Notes: generated from the sequence alone by a model not told the origin. Shown: positions 1 through 6,928, numbered from the stretch's first letter. The stretch is 14,318 nt of DNA from Caldilinea sp. (GCA_026389955.1 JAPLGY010000364.1:1-14318); one strand, 5' to 3'. A program made the numbers and translations.

Positions 1-32
1 TACGCAAAGTGCCTGAATAAACACTTTGCGTA
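1..32. repeat. 11-bp perfect inverted repeat (hairpin) at the window edge
   Basis: TACGCAAAGTG (1-11) is exactly complementary to CACTTTGCGTA (22-32), with a 10-nt loop. It lies in non-coding sequence and may extend beyond the left edge. No T-tract follows, so an intrinsic terminator is not well supported. It merges into the short tandem repeats at 23-49. Dispersed intergenic elements of this general look (TTTGCG/CTTCGTG words) are familiar from several bacterial phyla, but family membership here is inference. Confidence 0.7.
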
Positions 33-49
33 CTTCGTGTTCTTCGCGG
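23..49. repeat. Three degenerate 9-bp tandem units in intergenic DNA
   Basis: ACTTTGCGT (23-31), ACTTCGTGT (32-40) and TCTTCGCGG (41-49) are three consecutive 9-mers of shared pattern (A/T)CTT(T/C)G(C/T)G(T/G). The first unit doubles as the right arm of the hairpin at 1-32. The region up to 133 has no credible gene. The pattern resembles dispersed intergenic repeats, which a whole-genome count would test. Confidence 0.55.
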
Positions 50-133
50 TGAAATTCCCCTATTTCATTCTGGTACAAGTTTTTACCTGTTTTCGCACTC
101 AGCGATCCCAATAGCCCTTCACCTGTTCCACCC

Positions 134-352
134 ATGCGCAACCTCTTCTCCGCCTGCCTCCTGCTCTTACTCTTCAGTTGCACCAATAAACGAGAAAACA
201 AACCGGTAGAAGCCCCGACGACACCACCTGCCGCACCCCCGGAGCCTGAAAACCAGCCACGTGCAAAAATGCGGTCAGCTCGAGCGCTTCCTCCAGGCTG
301 TCTCGTGCCAGCTGCCCGAGCGCCCGCAGCAGCTCGGCACTGTAGTTGCTGA
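134..352 (+). pseudogene. Probable 5' fragment of a lipoprotein gene, 3' end lost
   Basis: Starting at ATG 134, the first about 40 codons read as a lipoprotein precursor. There is a short basic N-terminus (MRN), a hydrophobic stretch (residues 4-14), an LFSC lipobox with Cys at residue 16, and then a charged, Pro/Ala-rich linker (residues 17-43), as is usual after a lipidation site. From roughly position 235-265 onward the same DNA is the coding strand of a glycosyltransferase start on the minus strand, and the plus-strand reading becomes an Ala/Arg/Cys-rich shadow that stops at 352. The real gene therefore appears truncated at the junction. No clear ribosome-binding site precedes the ATG. 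Alternatively the whole reading is chance; the lipobox and linker are the only support. Function unknown. Confidence 0.4.
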
Positions 353-413
353 CCCCAGCCCCCCGATAGGTGGCCTGATCGCTGATCAGCTGGGCGTTGA
401 GAGCAATTCTCAC
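174..413 (-). pseudogene. 5' fragment of a family-4-like glycosyltransferase, 3' part missing
   Basis: A GTG start (411-413) overlaps the TGA stop of the upstream glycosyltransferase gene by 4 bases, a classic translational-coupling arrangement. The first about 50 residues look like a GT4-type N-terminal Rossmann start: MRIALNAQLIS, then a glycine loop (YRGAGVSNY, 16-24), a helix (SAELLRALGQLA) and a second strand (LELTAFLHV, 44-52). After about residue 60 the frame runs into the reverse complement of the lipoprotein signal region and stops at 174, giving 79 residues where family members have about 350-400. The nucleotide-sugar-binding C-terminal domain is absent, so the product cannot be active. 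This is either a real deletion or an assembly junction. Sugar specificity cannot be told. Confidence 0.6.
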
Positions 414-1516
414 CCAGACTCCATCAGCTGGCGATAGACCGCCACTGTCTGCGCAGCAACCTGATCCATGGTGAAGTGTTCAAGCACCCGGCGTCGGCCC
501 GCAGCACCCAGCTGGCAGCAGCGTGCACGATTGTCCAGCAGTTGCTGCAGCTGGGACGCCAACGCCGCACGGTCCCCCTCGGCAAAGACCAGACCTGCCT
601 CCCCGATCACCCGGGGGATCTCCCCGCTGTCGCTGCCGACTACCGCAGTCGCACACGCCATGGCCTCCACCAACACACGGCCGAACTGCTCTTTCCAACC
701 GGCTGTCGTACGACTGGGCAGCACCAGGACATCCAGGCTGCGGTGAAACGCTGGCATCTCCGTGCTGACAATCCGGCCCGCAAAGCGAACCCGGTCGACA
801 ATCGCCAGGCTGGCAGCCAGCCTTTGCAGCGCAGCAGCAGCACTCCCCTCACCAGCCAACGTCAACTGCCACTCGCCCTGCAAGGCTGCACAGGCGTACA
901 ACAGGTCATCCACTCCTTTTTCGGGCAACAGCCCGCCCGCATAGCCGATCCGCAGCCCTTCGCCCGCTGGGACAGACGCCGGTCCCGGCGTAAACAGCCT
1001 CGGATCCACCCCAAATTGCGGAATCACTGCAATCTTCTTGCGATACCCCTTGCGGCGCAGCACCTCAGCCGCTTCCTGGTTGCCGGCCAGCGCCATGCCG
1101 GCAGCAGTATAATTGGCGCGCTCAAAGAAAGCAAAGGGCCACGGATAACGCCGACACAGGTTTTGCCAGGTAAAAAAAAGCGCCCGCACCTGCTGCCCCT
1201 GCGCAGCACGCAGCGCCAGCCAGGTCGCCAGGTTGTATGGCTCTTCATCCATGTGCAGCAGGTCGGGGCGCACCTGCCGCAGCTCGCGCGCCAGCGTCGG
1301 ATAGCAGTGCAAATGAAAATTGCCGTTGCCCAGAATCGGGATCGCACGCAGCGTGTAGCCCACAGTGTGGGCGGGCTGCAGCGGTTGAACCCCACGACGG
1401 TCCCGCCAGCTCGGCGGCGTCAACACCACCAGGTCGACACCGAGCGCAGCAATCTCCTCTGCCTTGCGTTGATAGGCGCCGACCACCAACGCCTTGCTGA
1501 CCATCAATACACGCAT
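410..1516 (-). CDS. Glycosyltransferase, GT4 family
   Basis: A 368-residue GT-B-fold enzyme expected to move a sugar from a nucleotide-sugar donor to a cell-surface glycan or glycolipid at the inner face of the membrane. The N-terminal domain opens with MRVLMVSKALVVGAYQRK. The C-terminal domain begins near residue 189 with RIGYAGGLLPEKGVDDLL, whose YAGGLLPEKG is typical for GT4. The E-x7-E donor-site pair is E276 and E284 (EQFGRVLVEAM), followed by GSDSGEIPRVIGEAG. The length is normal. I chose ATG 1514-1516 over upstream in-frame starts (to 1681) because the extra 55 residues look like non-coding translation and because a TATAAT box lies 6 bases upstream. It is first of a two-gene minus-strand unit whose second gene (GTG 413) is broken. 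Donor and acceptor are unknown. Confidence 0.9.
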   Translation of the reverse strand: MRVLMVSKALVVGAYQRKAEEIAALGVDLVVLTPPSWRDRRGVQPLQPAHTVGYTLRAIPILGNGNFHLHCYPTLARELRQVRPDLLHMDEEPYNLATWLALRAAQGQQVRALFFTWQNLCRRYPWPFAFFERANYTAAGMALAGNQEAAEVLRRKGYRKKIAVIPQFGVDPRLFTPGPASVPAGEGLRIGYAGGLLPEKGVDDLLYACAALQGEWQLTLAGEGSAAAALQRLAASLAIVDRVRFAGRIVSTEMPAFHRSLDVLVLPSRTTAGWKEQFGRVLVEAMACATAVVGSDSGEIPRVIGEAGLVFAEGDRAALASQLQQLLDNRARCCQLGAAGRRRVLEHFTMDQVAAQTVAVYRQLMESG

Positions 1517-1522
1517 GCCACC

Positions 1523-1552
1523 ATTATAGACGGCTGTGGTCAAAGTAAACAA
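1523..1552 (-). promoter_or_regulatory. Putative leaderless promoter of the GT4 gene
   Basis: On the minus strand a perfect TATAAT (1528-1523) is separated by 6 bases (GGTGGC) from the ATG at 1516. A weak -35 (TTGTTT, 1552-1547, 3 of 6 consensus matches) lies 18 bases further upstream. With normal -10 to +1 spacing, transcription would begin at or next to the A of the start codon, giving a leaderless mRNA. No Shine-Dalgarno sequence is needed or clearly present. Inference from spacing only. Confidence 0.5.
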
Positions 1553-1723
1553 CCAAAGACGTACCCCTCCGTATCGTCCCACAAGACATCCAGCTTCGCC
1601 ACGATCGCTCCATGCAGAGACACTGCCCCCCAGAGAGCTCATCTTGTCCCCTCCCTGCCACACCACCCGGACAGGAGACACGCTTGCTCGTCGGTCCGTT
1701 TATCAGGCCGAATGTTTCTGCGG

Positions 1724-1729
1724 TAGAAT
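1724..1729 (+). promoter_or_regulatory. Possible -10 box for the GMC oxidoreductase gene
   Basis: TAGAAT (1724-1729) matches TATAAT at 5 of 6 positions and lies about 50 bases upstream of ATG 1778. No convincing -35 is found at 16-18 bases, so this is weak. A strong ribosome-binding site GGAGGAG (1766-1772) precedes the ATG by 5 bases and fixes that start. The rest of the 261-base divergent gap (1517-1777) shows nothing else I can support. Confidence 0.3.
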
Positions 1730-1777
1730 ACAAAAAAAGCTGGCACACAAACGCATATCTACGTTGGAGGAGACACC

Positions 1778-3283
1778 ATGGCAGATTCATTTGATTTGGT
1801 GATCATCGGCACCGGTGCGGGGGGCGGCACACTCGCCTACGCACTGCGTGAGAGCGGCGCGCGCATTTTGCTGGTCGAACGTGGAGGCTTCCTCCCACAG
1901 GAACCACAAAACTGGCAGCCGACCGCCGTCTTCGACCGCCGCCGCTACAAACCTGACGAACTCTGGTACGGCGCCGACGGAACCCCTTTCCACCCAGGTG
2001 TGCACTATTTCGTCGGCGGCAACACCAAAGTCTACGGCGCAGCCTTGCCCCGGCTGCGCGAACAAGATTTCGAGGCGCTCGCCCACGAAGGTGGGGTGTC
2101 GCCCGCCTGGCCCATCCGCTACGCCGATCTGGAACCTTACTACGCACGCGCAGAAGAGATCTATCTGGTCCACGGCCAGCCCGGCGAGGACCCCACCGAG
2201 CCGCCGCGCTCCGGCCCCTTTCCCTTCCCCGCCCTTCCCCACGAACCCTATATTGACGACCTGGGAGAACGGTTGCGCCGGCAAGGGCTGCATCCCTTCC
2301 ACTATCCAATGGGGGTGGATCGTCGCGAGGGAGGACGCTGTCTTCGCTGTAAAACCTGCGACGGCTTTCCCTGCCAGGTGCTGGCCAAAGGGGAGAGCGA
2401 TGTCTGCTGCGTGCGCCCGGCGACCCAGCACCCTGGGGTCACCCTGTGGACCCACACACGCGCACAACGGCTGCTGACCGACAGCACAGGCCGACGCGTG
2501 ATCGCAGCCGAACTGGAAAAAGGCGGCGAAACCGTCACAGTCCATGCCGAACGCTTCGTGGTCGCCTGCGGCGCCGTCAACTCGACATTGCTGCTGCTGC
2601 GCTCCGCCAACGACAGACACCGCCACGGCCTGGCCAATTCCTCCGGCATGCTGGGACGCCACTACATGGTCCACAACAACACTGCGCTGATGGCAGTGGA
2701 CCCCTTGCGGCGCAACCCGACCGTCTTTCAAAAAACCCTGGCCATCAACGATTTCTATTTCCAAGGACCCAACTTTCCCTACCCAATGGGCAATCTCCAG
2801 CTGCTGGGCAAACTGCAGGCGGGCATGTTGACTGCATCCCAGCCCTTTGTCCCCAAACCCATCCTGCAGGGGATGGCCGACCGCAGCGTGGACTGGTGGG
2901 TCATGTCCGAAGACCTGCCCGACCCCAACAACCGCATCGAGCTGCGCAGCGACGGCCGCGTGGTCGTCCGCTGGCAACCCAACAACCTGGCCGCACACCG
3001 TAAACTGGTCGAAACCGCACGACACACCATGCGCGCCGCTGGCTATGCGTTCGTCTTCGTCCAGCCGATGGGGATCGAGACCAATTCACACCAGTGCGGC
3101 ACCGCCCGCTTTGGGACCGACCCGGCGACGTCGGTGCTCGACCCCTACTGCCGAACACACGACGTCGAAAATCTCTACGTGGTCGACTCTTCCTTCTTCC
3201 CGTCTTCGTCCGCAATGAACCCAGCCCTGACCATCGCAGCCCAGGCGCTGCGTGTGGCCGAACAGCTGAACAAAGCCCAATGA
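1778..3283 (+). CDS. GMC-family FAD-dependent oxidoreductase (choline dehydrogenase-like)
   Basis: A 501-residue soluble flavoprotein that would oxidise an alcohol or sugar hydroxyl using FAD. The N-terminal dinucleotide-binding motif is GTGAGGGTLA (11-20), with E34 at the end of the second strand (LLVERGG) for the ribose. A second FAD-contact region is GGNTKVYGAALPR (80-92). The C-terminal GMC signature is present: SHQCGTARFG (437-446) carries the likely catalytic His438, and VVDSSFFPSSSAMNPALTIAAQALR carries Asn481, the usual His/Asn partner position. A cysteine cluster C188, C191, C194, C199 (CLRCKTCDGFPC) sits between the FAD and substrate regions. To my recollection this is a trait of one bacterial GMC subgroup; its function is unknown to me. 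No signal peptide. ATG 1778 is supported by GGAGGAG at 1766-1772. The gene is divergent from the glycosyltransferases and 138 bases upstream of the kinase pair. Substrate unknown. Confidence 0.9.
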   Translation: MADSFDLVIIGTGAGGGTLAYALRESGARILLVERGGFLPQEPQNWQPTAVFDRRRYKPDELWYGADGTPFHPGVHYFVGGNTKVYGAALPRLREQDFEALAHEGGVSPAWPIRYADLEPYYARAEEIYLVHGQPGEDPTEPPRSGPFPFPALPHEPYIDDLGERLRRQGLHPFHYPMGVDRREGGRCLRCKTCDGFPCQVLAKGESDVCCVRPATQHPGVTLWTHTRAQRLLTDSTGRRVIAAELEKGGETVTVHAERFVVACGAVNSTLLLLRSANDRHRHGLANSSGMLGRHYMVHNNTALMAVDPLRRNPTVFQKTLAINDFYFQGPNFPYPMGNLQLLGKLQAGMLTASQPFVPKPILQGMADRSVDWWVMSEDLPDPNNRIELRSDGRVVVRWQPNNLAAHRKLVETARHTMRAAGYAFVFVQPMGIETNSHQCGTARFGTDPATSVLDPYCRTHDVENLYVVDSSFFPSSSAMNPALTIAAQALRVAEQLNKAQ

Positions 3284-3367
3284 GCACAGCAGACAGCCCC
3301 TACGGCGAAGAACCCTCCCCAACGCACACAAGCACCCCACAGCCTGCACACCGGTGGATCGGGTCTG

Positions 3368-3376
3368 TGTTAAAAT
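3368..3376 (+). promoter_or_regulatory. Possible extended -10 promoter for the kinase pair
   Basis: TGT directly followed by TAAAAT (3371-3376) makes an extended -10 element about 45 bases upstream of the GTG start at 3422. The matching -35 region is poor, as is usual for extended -10 promoters. The rest of the 3284-3421 gap holds no gene. AAGGAG at 3409-3414, 7 bases from the GTG, fixes the start of the next gene. Confidence 0.35.
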
Positions 3377-3421
3377 CAAAGAATCACTGTCGCATCAGAA
3401 AAAGCCTGAAGGAGCGCATTT

Positions 3422-4259
3422 GTGGAAACCGTCGACCTGGAACAAGCCCGCGCCTTTCTGGCCGCCCATCTGCCGAACCCACCGCAGGAACTTGCCCTGC
3501 TCGGCGCTGGAGCCTGGTCGCGCTGCTACGGCTATCAAGTCGGCGACGCCGAATTTGCAATTCGCTTCGGCAAGCACGGCGAAGATTTTTACAAAGATCA
3601 ACTGGCCACCGCCTACTCGTCCGAAGCCTTGCCCATCCCGCCAGTGTTTGAGATCGGCGAGGCCTTGGGCGGCTTTTTTGCGATCTCGCGTCGCGCCCGG
3701 GGCCTCCCCCTCGAAGACGTCAGCCCCAGCGAGTGGCGAACGCTGCTCCCTTCGCTGGTCGATGCGCTGGAAGCAATGCGGACAGCGGACATCACAGCGT
3801 TGTCTGGCGTGGGCAGCTGGGGGGCAGATGGCCACGCCCCGTACGCCTCCTGGGCCAGCCATCTGCTCTCCGTCTGCGAGGACACGCCCGACCAACGCAT
3901 CTACGGCTGGCGCCGCAAACTGGAGACAGAGTCCCCACTGGGCTGGGAAACGTTCCAATGGGGACTCGCTCGTCTGCAGGAAGTGGCAGACGTCGCCGTG
4001 CCGCGAGCATTGCTGCACTGCGATCTGCTCAACCGCAACGTCCTGGTCGAACAGGGAAAGCTCACCGCTGTCTTTGACTGGGGCTGCGGACGCTGCGGCG
4101 ACCCCCTCTATGACCTGGCCGACACGGCTGGATGCCTGTTATTTGCACATCGGGCTGGATCACCTTGCCTACAACGCCTACCTCGGCAGATGGGAGACGC
4201 TGGAAGCGACCGCAGCCCAAATGCGGGCCTTGATCGAAAGGAACGCAGGATGCCTGTGA
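3422..4259 (+). pseudogene. Aminoglycoside-phosphotransferase-fold kinase, frame-disrupted
   Basis: This is a small-molecule kinase of the APH/choline kinase fold. From GTG 3422 (AAGGAG 3409-3414) the frame gives the N lobe (GAGAWSRCYGYQV, 28-40) and the catalytic loop LLHCDLLNRNVL (197-208, Asp201, Asn206). The metal-binding DWG (219-221) and GDPLYDLA (226-233) follow. Between 4118 and 4140 the reading frame changes. The family's C-terminal signature, read as YLHIGLDHLAYNAYLGRW, continues only in the +1 frame and ends at TGA 4257-4259, right where the next gene starts. The net length is 1 base over a multiple of three. From memory, relatives carry several tens of residues between the GDPLYDLA-like motif and LHIGL, and here almost nothing lies between, so an internal deletion is likelier than a one-base error. 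Without a fix the frame runs on into the next kinase. Substrate unknown. Confidence 0.7.
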
Positions 4260-5131
4260 TCGATACACCGCTGGTCTGCCGTCTGATCGAGACCCAATTC
4301 CCCGACTGGGCCCATCTGCCCGTCCGCCCCGTGGCAGTAGGCGGATGGGACAACCGCACTTTTCATCTGGGCACAACGATGACCGTACGGCTGCCGAGCG
4401 CTGCCCACTACGCTGCCCAGGTCGAAAAAGAGCAGCGCTGGCTGCCCAGACTGGCCCCCCTTCTGCCGCTGCCCATCCCGCAGCCCGTGGCACAAGGAGC
4501 CCCCGCGTTCGGCTATCCGTGGAACTGGTCGATCTACCGTTGGATCGACGGGGAGCCTGCACAGCCGGAAAAAATTGCAAACTTGCCGTTGTTTGCGGCC
4601 GAGCTGGCTGAATTTCTGGTCGCCCTGCGCGCGGTAGATGCCAGCGAGGGGCCGAAAGCCGGCCCCCAAAATTTTTTCCGTGGCGGCGCACTGGCTGTCT
4701 ACGAACCTGAAACGCGGCAGGCCCTGCGCGCACTGGAAGGCCAGATCGACACTGCGACCGCCGCCGCTGTCTGGGAGGCAGCGCTGAACTCCAGCTGGCA
4801 AGCAGCGCCGGTCTGGTTTCACGGCGATGTCGCAGCCAGCAACCTGCTGGTCCAGGAGGGTCGGCTGCACGCAGTCATCGATTTCGGCAGCTGCGGCGTC
4901 GGTGACCCTGCCTGCGACCTGGTGCCGGCATGGACCTTCCTGACAGAATCCAGCCGAGCAGCCTTCCAGAGAACGCTGGGGCTGGACGAGGAGACCTGGG
5001 CGCGCGGTCGCGGCTGGGCGCTTTGGAAGGCACTGATCTTGCGCGCCGGGCTGGTGCAGGCCAGCGAGTTCGAGGCCGGGCGGGCGCAACGCACCCTGGA
5101 CGAAGTGCTGGCCGAGCACCGGACGCTTTGA
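4250..5131 (+). CDS. Aminoglycoside-phosphotransferase-fold kinase (second of pair)
   Basis: A 293-residue APH-fold kinase, expected to phosphorylate a small hydroxyl-bearing molecule with a nucleoside triphosphate. The family also includes homoserine, choline and macrolide kinases, so drug resistance should not be assumed. The nucleotide-binding start is VGGWDNRTFHLG (30-41), and TVRLPS (45-50) is the strand before EKEQRWLP (59-66). The catalytic loop is FHGDVAASNLLV (190-201, Asp193, Asn198), and the metal site is IDFGSCGVGDPACDL (210-224, Asp211). ATG 4250 overlaps the true stop of the preceding kinase (4257-4259) by 10 bases, and GAACGCAGGA lies just upstream, which suggests translational coupling. 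In the sequence as given, the upstream frame also reads straight into it, forming one 569-codon ORF from 3422. I treat that as the result of the lesion upstream, not a true fusion. The gene is complete. Confidence 0.85.
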   Translation: MPVIDTPLVCRLIETQFPDWAHLPVRPVAVGGWDNRTFHLGTTMTVRLPSAAHYAAQVEKEQRWLPRLAPLLPLPIPQPVAQGAPAFGYPWNWSIYRWIDGEPAQPEKIANLPLFAAELAEFLVALRAVDASEGPKAGPQNFFRGGALAVYEPETRQALRALEGQIDTATAAAVWEAALNSSWQAAPVWFHGDVAASNLLVQEGRLHAVIDFGSCGVGDPACDLVPAWTFLTESSRAAFQRTLGLDEETWARGRGWALWKALILRAGLVQASEFEAGRAQRTLDEVLAEHRTL

Positions 5132-5170
5132 CGGGCACATCTTGCTACGCTCAGAAAAGCGCCGCTGCAT

Positions 5171-5806
5171 GTGCCAGGCGGAGAACAACTGGAAAAGTTG
5201 AACGACAACGAATACCAGGCCGCCATGAATGTCAAAGTCGGGCCCGTTCAAGGAAAATTTGAGGGGAAAGTCGAGCTGGCCGATATCGACACGCTGAACC
5301 GCTATACGATGCGCGTCAGCGGGCAGGGTGCGCCTGGCTTTCTCCAAGGAGAAGGGACCGTTCTTTTGCAAGAGATCGAGTCCGGCACACAGATGAACTA
5401 TACAGGAGACGTCCAGGTAGGCGGCCGGATCGCCAGCGTCGGCCAGCGTCTGATCGAGAGCACCGCCAAATCGATCATCCGCCAGGGGCTGCTGGCGTTG
5501 GACAGCCAGGTGCAGGCGCGAGCACAGGCCGCGCCCCCCAGCGTCCTCCCACCGCCGGTGGAGCTGCCGACAGACGCCCCCCCCTCAACAGACAAAACAG
5601 CTTCTGCCCCGCTGCATGCGCCCGTGGCCCCTGCAGCGCCGGCCCCCTCCGCAGCCAAAATCGCCTTCGAAGTCGCCAAAGATGTCAGCCGAGATCTGCT
5701 GGCCGAGGTCGTGCCGCTCCGTTCACAAGAAAAGCTGCTCTGGTTTGTCCTGGGCGCACTGGCCATGCTCCTCTTCGTCCTGCTGGTGCGGCTCGTGGCA
5801 GGATGA
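5171..5806 (+). CDS. coxG: CoxG-like SRPBCC protein with membrane tail, N-terminus missing
   Basis: CoxG-family proteins are SRPBCC-fold partners of molybdenum hydroxylases; in Oligotropha CoxG recruits CO dehydrogenase to the membrane. The visible part starts at VPGGEQLEKLNDNEYQ and contains the conserved core VKVGPVQGKFEGKVELADI (residues 21-39) and RVSGQGAPGFLQGEGTV (48-64). A Pro/Ala-rich linker follows (about 117-162), then a C-terminal membrane helix (about 189-209, LLWFVLGALAMLLFVLLVRLVA). Family members normally begin about 25-35 residues earlier, with a first strand and helix ending in DPxVL before the PG(C/G)E motif. None of the three upstream frames contains it, and only 39 bases separate the gene from the kinase stop. 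The GTG at 5171 has no good ribosome-binding site. The gene is therefore probably 5'-truncated by a deletion. It lies with the cofactor gene that precedes the cox operon. Confidence 0.7.
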   Translation: MPGGEQLEKLNDNEYQAAMNVKVGPVQGKFEGKVELADIDTLNRYTMRVSGQGAPGFLQGEGTVLLQEIESGTQMNYTGDVQVGGRIASVGQRLIESTAKSIIRQGLLALDSQVQARAQAAPPSVLPPPVELPTDAPPSTDKTASAPLHAPVAPAAPAPSAAKIAFEVAKDVSRDLLAEVVPLRSQEKLLWFVLGALAMLLFVLLVRLVAG

Positions 5807-5864
5807 CGCAGGTGTCCCTCGGTAAAACAGAAGTGACAGGTCCAGGTCGAAGAGAAGCGATGCG

Positions 5865-6884
5865 ATGCGTGTTCAAGAAGTACCCCTAGAACAAGCGGTG
5901 GGGCAGCTGCTGCTGCACAGCGTCTTTGACACAGCCGGGAAGCGGGTGATTCGCAAAGGGGTCACCCTGACAGAGGCACACCTGGCCCAGCTGCGCAGCC
6001 TGGGCCAGAGCAGCATTGAAGTCGCCGTGCTGGAAGAGGGCGATGTCGGGGAAGAGCGCGCCGCTGCCCAGCTGATCGAAATACTTTGTACAGACGCGCT
6101 CGTAATCAGCTGGGGCATCGGCGGCCGCGCCAATTTACACACGACGCTGAGCGGGGTTGTCTACGTCGATGTCGCACGGCTGGAAGAACTCAACACGCTC
6201 GCCGGCGTGACCCTCGCCACTGTCCCCCAATACAGCGTCGTCCACCCGCGTTTTCGCACCGAAACATCCCACCCGCGCAAAGGAGACCAGGTTGCCACCT
6301 TAAAAATCATTCCCTACGCGCTGCCGGCACCTCTCTTCGCACAGGCCAAGGAAATCGTGGAAGGCCCCGCACTGCTCGATGTACGTCCGCTCCCCATCCA
6401 GCGGGCAGGATTGCTGCTGATCGGGGCCGCCATTGCCCATGCACAGCTGCGCCGACAGTTCGAGCCTCCCCTGCAGCGACGGCTGGAGGCGCTGAACGCA
6501 ACCCTGGCAACTGTGCTGGCGGTCGAAGAGCGCGAGGGAGCAATTGTAGAAGCCGTACAAAAGCTGCGTGGCCACTGCGATGTGTTGCTGGTGGCCGGGC
6601 AGACCTCGATCATGGATCTGGACGATCGCGTGCTGCGTGCGCTGCGCAGAGCAGGTGCAGAGGGGATCGTGCATGGGGCTCCGGTCGATCCAGGCAGCCT
6701 GCTGGCGTTGGCCTACCTCGGACAGACCCCGATCGTCTGCGTCCCTGGCTGCGCACGCAGCCAGGAGCCGAATGTCGTCGATCTTGTGCTGCCGCGCATC
6801 TTGGCGGGCGAACGGATCACGCAGCCCCAGATCAGCCGTCTGGGCCACGGAGGGCTGCTGGGAAGTGTGTTTCCTGCGGTGTGA
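5865..6884 (+). CDS. Molybdopterin-binding (MoeA/MogA-fold) protein
   Basis: A 339-residue cytosolic protein whose last third has the MoCF/molybdopterin-binding fold. A strand HCDVLLVAG (237-245) leads into the QTSIMDLDDRVLRAL loop, then a helix and GIVHGAPVDPGSLLALAYLGQTPIVCVPGCARSQEPNVVDLVLPRILAG (267-315). This is the layout of MoeA and MogA: a phosphate or pterin loop, then a GxPxxPG-like loop. The N-terminal half (residues 1-180) has the HSVFDTAGKRVIRKG start seen in unfused molybdopterin-binding proteins near Mo hydroxylase genes. It probably supports molybdenum insertion or cofactor delivery to the enzyme encoded downstream. ATG 5865 was chosen because a purine-rich GAAGAGAAG (5849-5857) precedes it; the out-of-frame ATG at 5860 is not usable. 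It is 58 bases after coxG and likely cotranscribed. The exact role is inferred. Confidence 0.75.
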   Translation: MRVQEVPLEQAVGQLLLHSVFDTAGKRVIRKGVTLTEAHLAQLRSLGQSSIEVAVLEEGDVGEERAAAQLIEILCTDALVISWGIGGRANLHTTLSGVVYVDVARLEELNTLAGVTLATVPQYSVVHPRFRTETSHPRKGDQVATLKIIPYALPAPLFAQAKEIVEGPALLDVRPLPIQRAGLLLIGAAIAHAQLRRQFEPPLQRRLEALNATLATVLAVEEREGAIVEAVQKLRGHCDVLLVAGQTSIMDLDDRVLRALRRAGAEGIVHGAPVDPGSLLALAYLGQTPIVCVPGCARSQEPNVVDLVLPRILAGERITQPQISRLGHGGLLGSVFPAV

Positions 6885-6892
6885 AGCGCGGC

Positions 6893-6912
6893 AAGGGACG
6901 ATGCGCCCTTTT
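6893..6912 (+). terminator. Weak intrinsic terminator candidate after the molybdopterin-binding gene
   Basis: AAGGG (6893-6897) pairs with CCCTT (6906-6910) around an 8-base loop and runs into TTTT (6909-6912). The stem is only 5 bp and overlaps the T-run, so termination would be inefficient at best. It lies 9 bases after the stop codon and just before the strong promoter at 6929, which is a sensible place for it. Confidence 0.3.
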
Positions 6913-6928
6913 GGCCCATGTAGGCTGT

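Noticed and set aside
476..1726. A 416-codon plus-strand frame opposite the GT4 gene
   Set aside because: The sequence is Gln/Arg/His-rich with no domain, typical of a reverse shadow. The minus strand has a complete GT4 enzyme.
1787..3025. A 412-codon minus-strand frame opposite the GMC gene
   Set aside because: It is an antisense shadow. The plus-strand protein has complete FAD and GMC motifs and a strong ribosome-binding site.
3422..5131. A genuine fused double kinase of 569 residues
   Set aside because: The missing C-terminal motif of the first kinase lies in another frame that stops at 4259, overlapping a normal ATG start at 4250. The join is therefore more likely due to a lesion.
3422..5131. 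Antibiotic-resistance genes
   Set aside because: The APH fold covers many metabolic kinases. Nothing here resembles a specific resistance enzyme and there is no mobile context.
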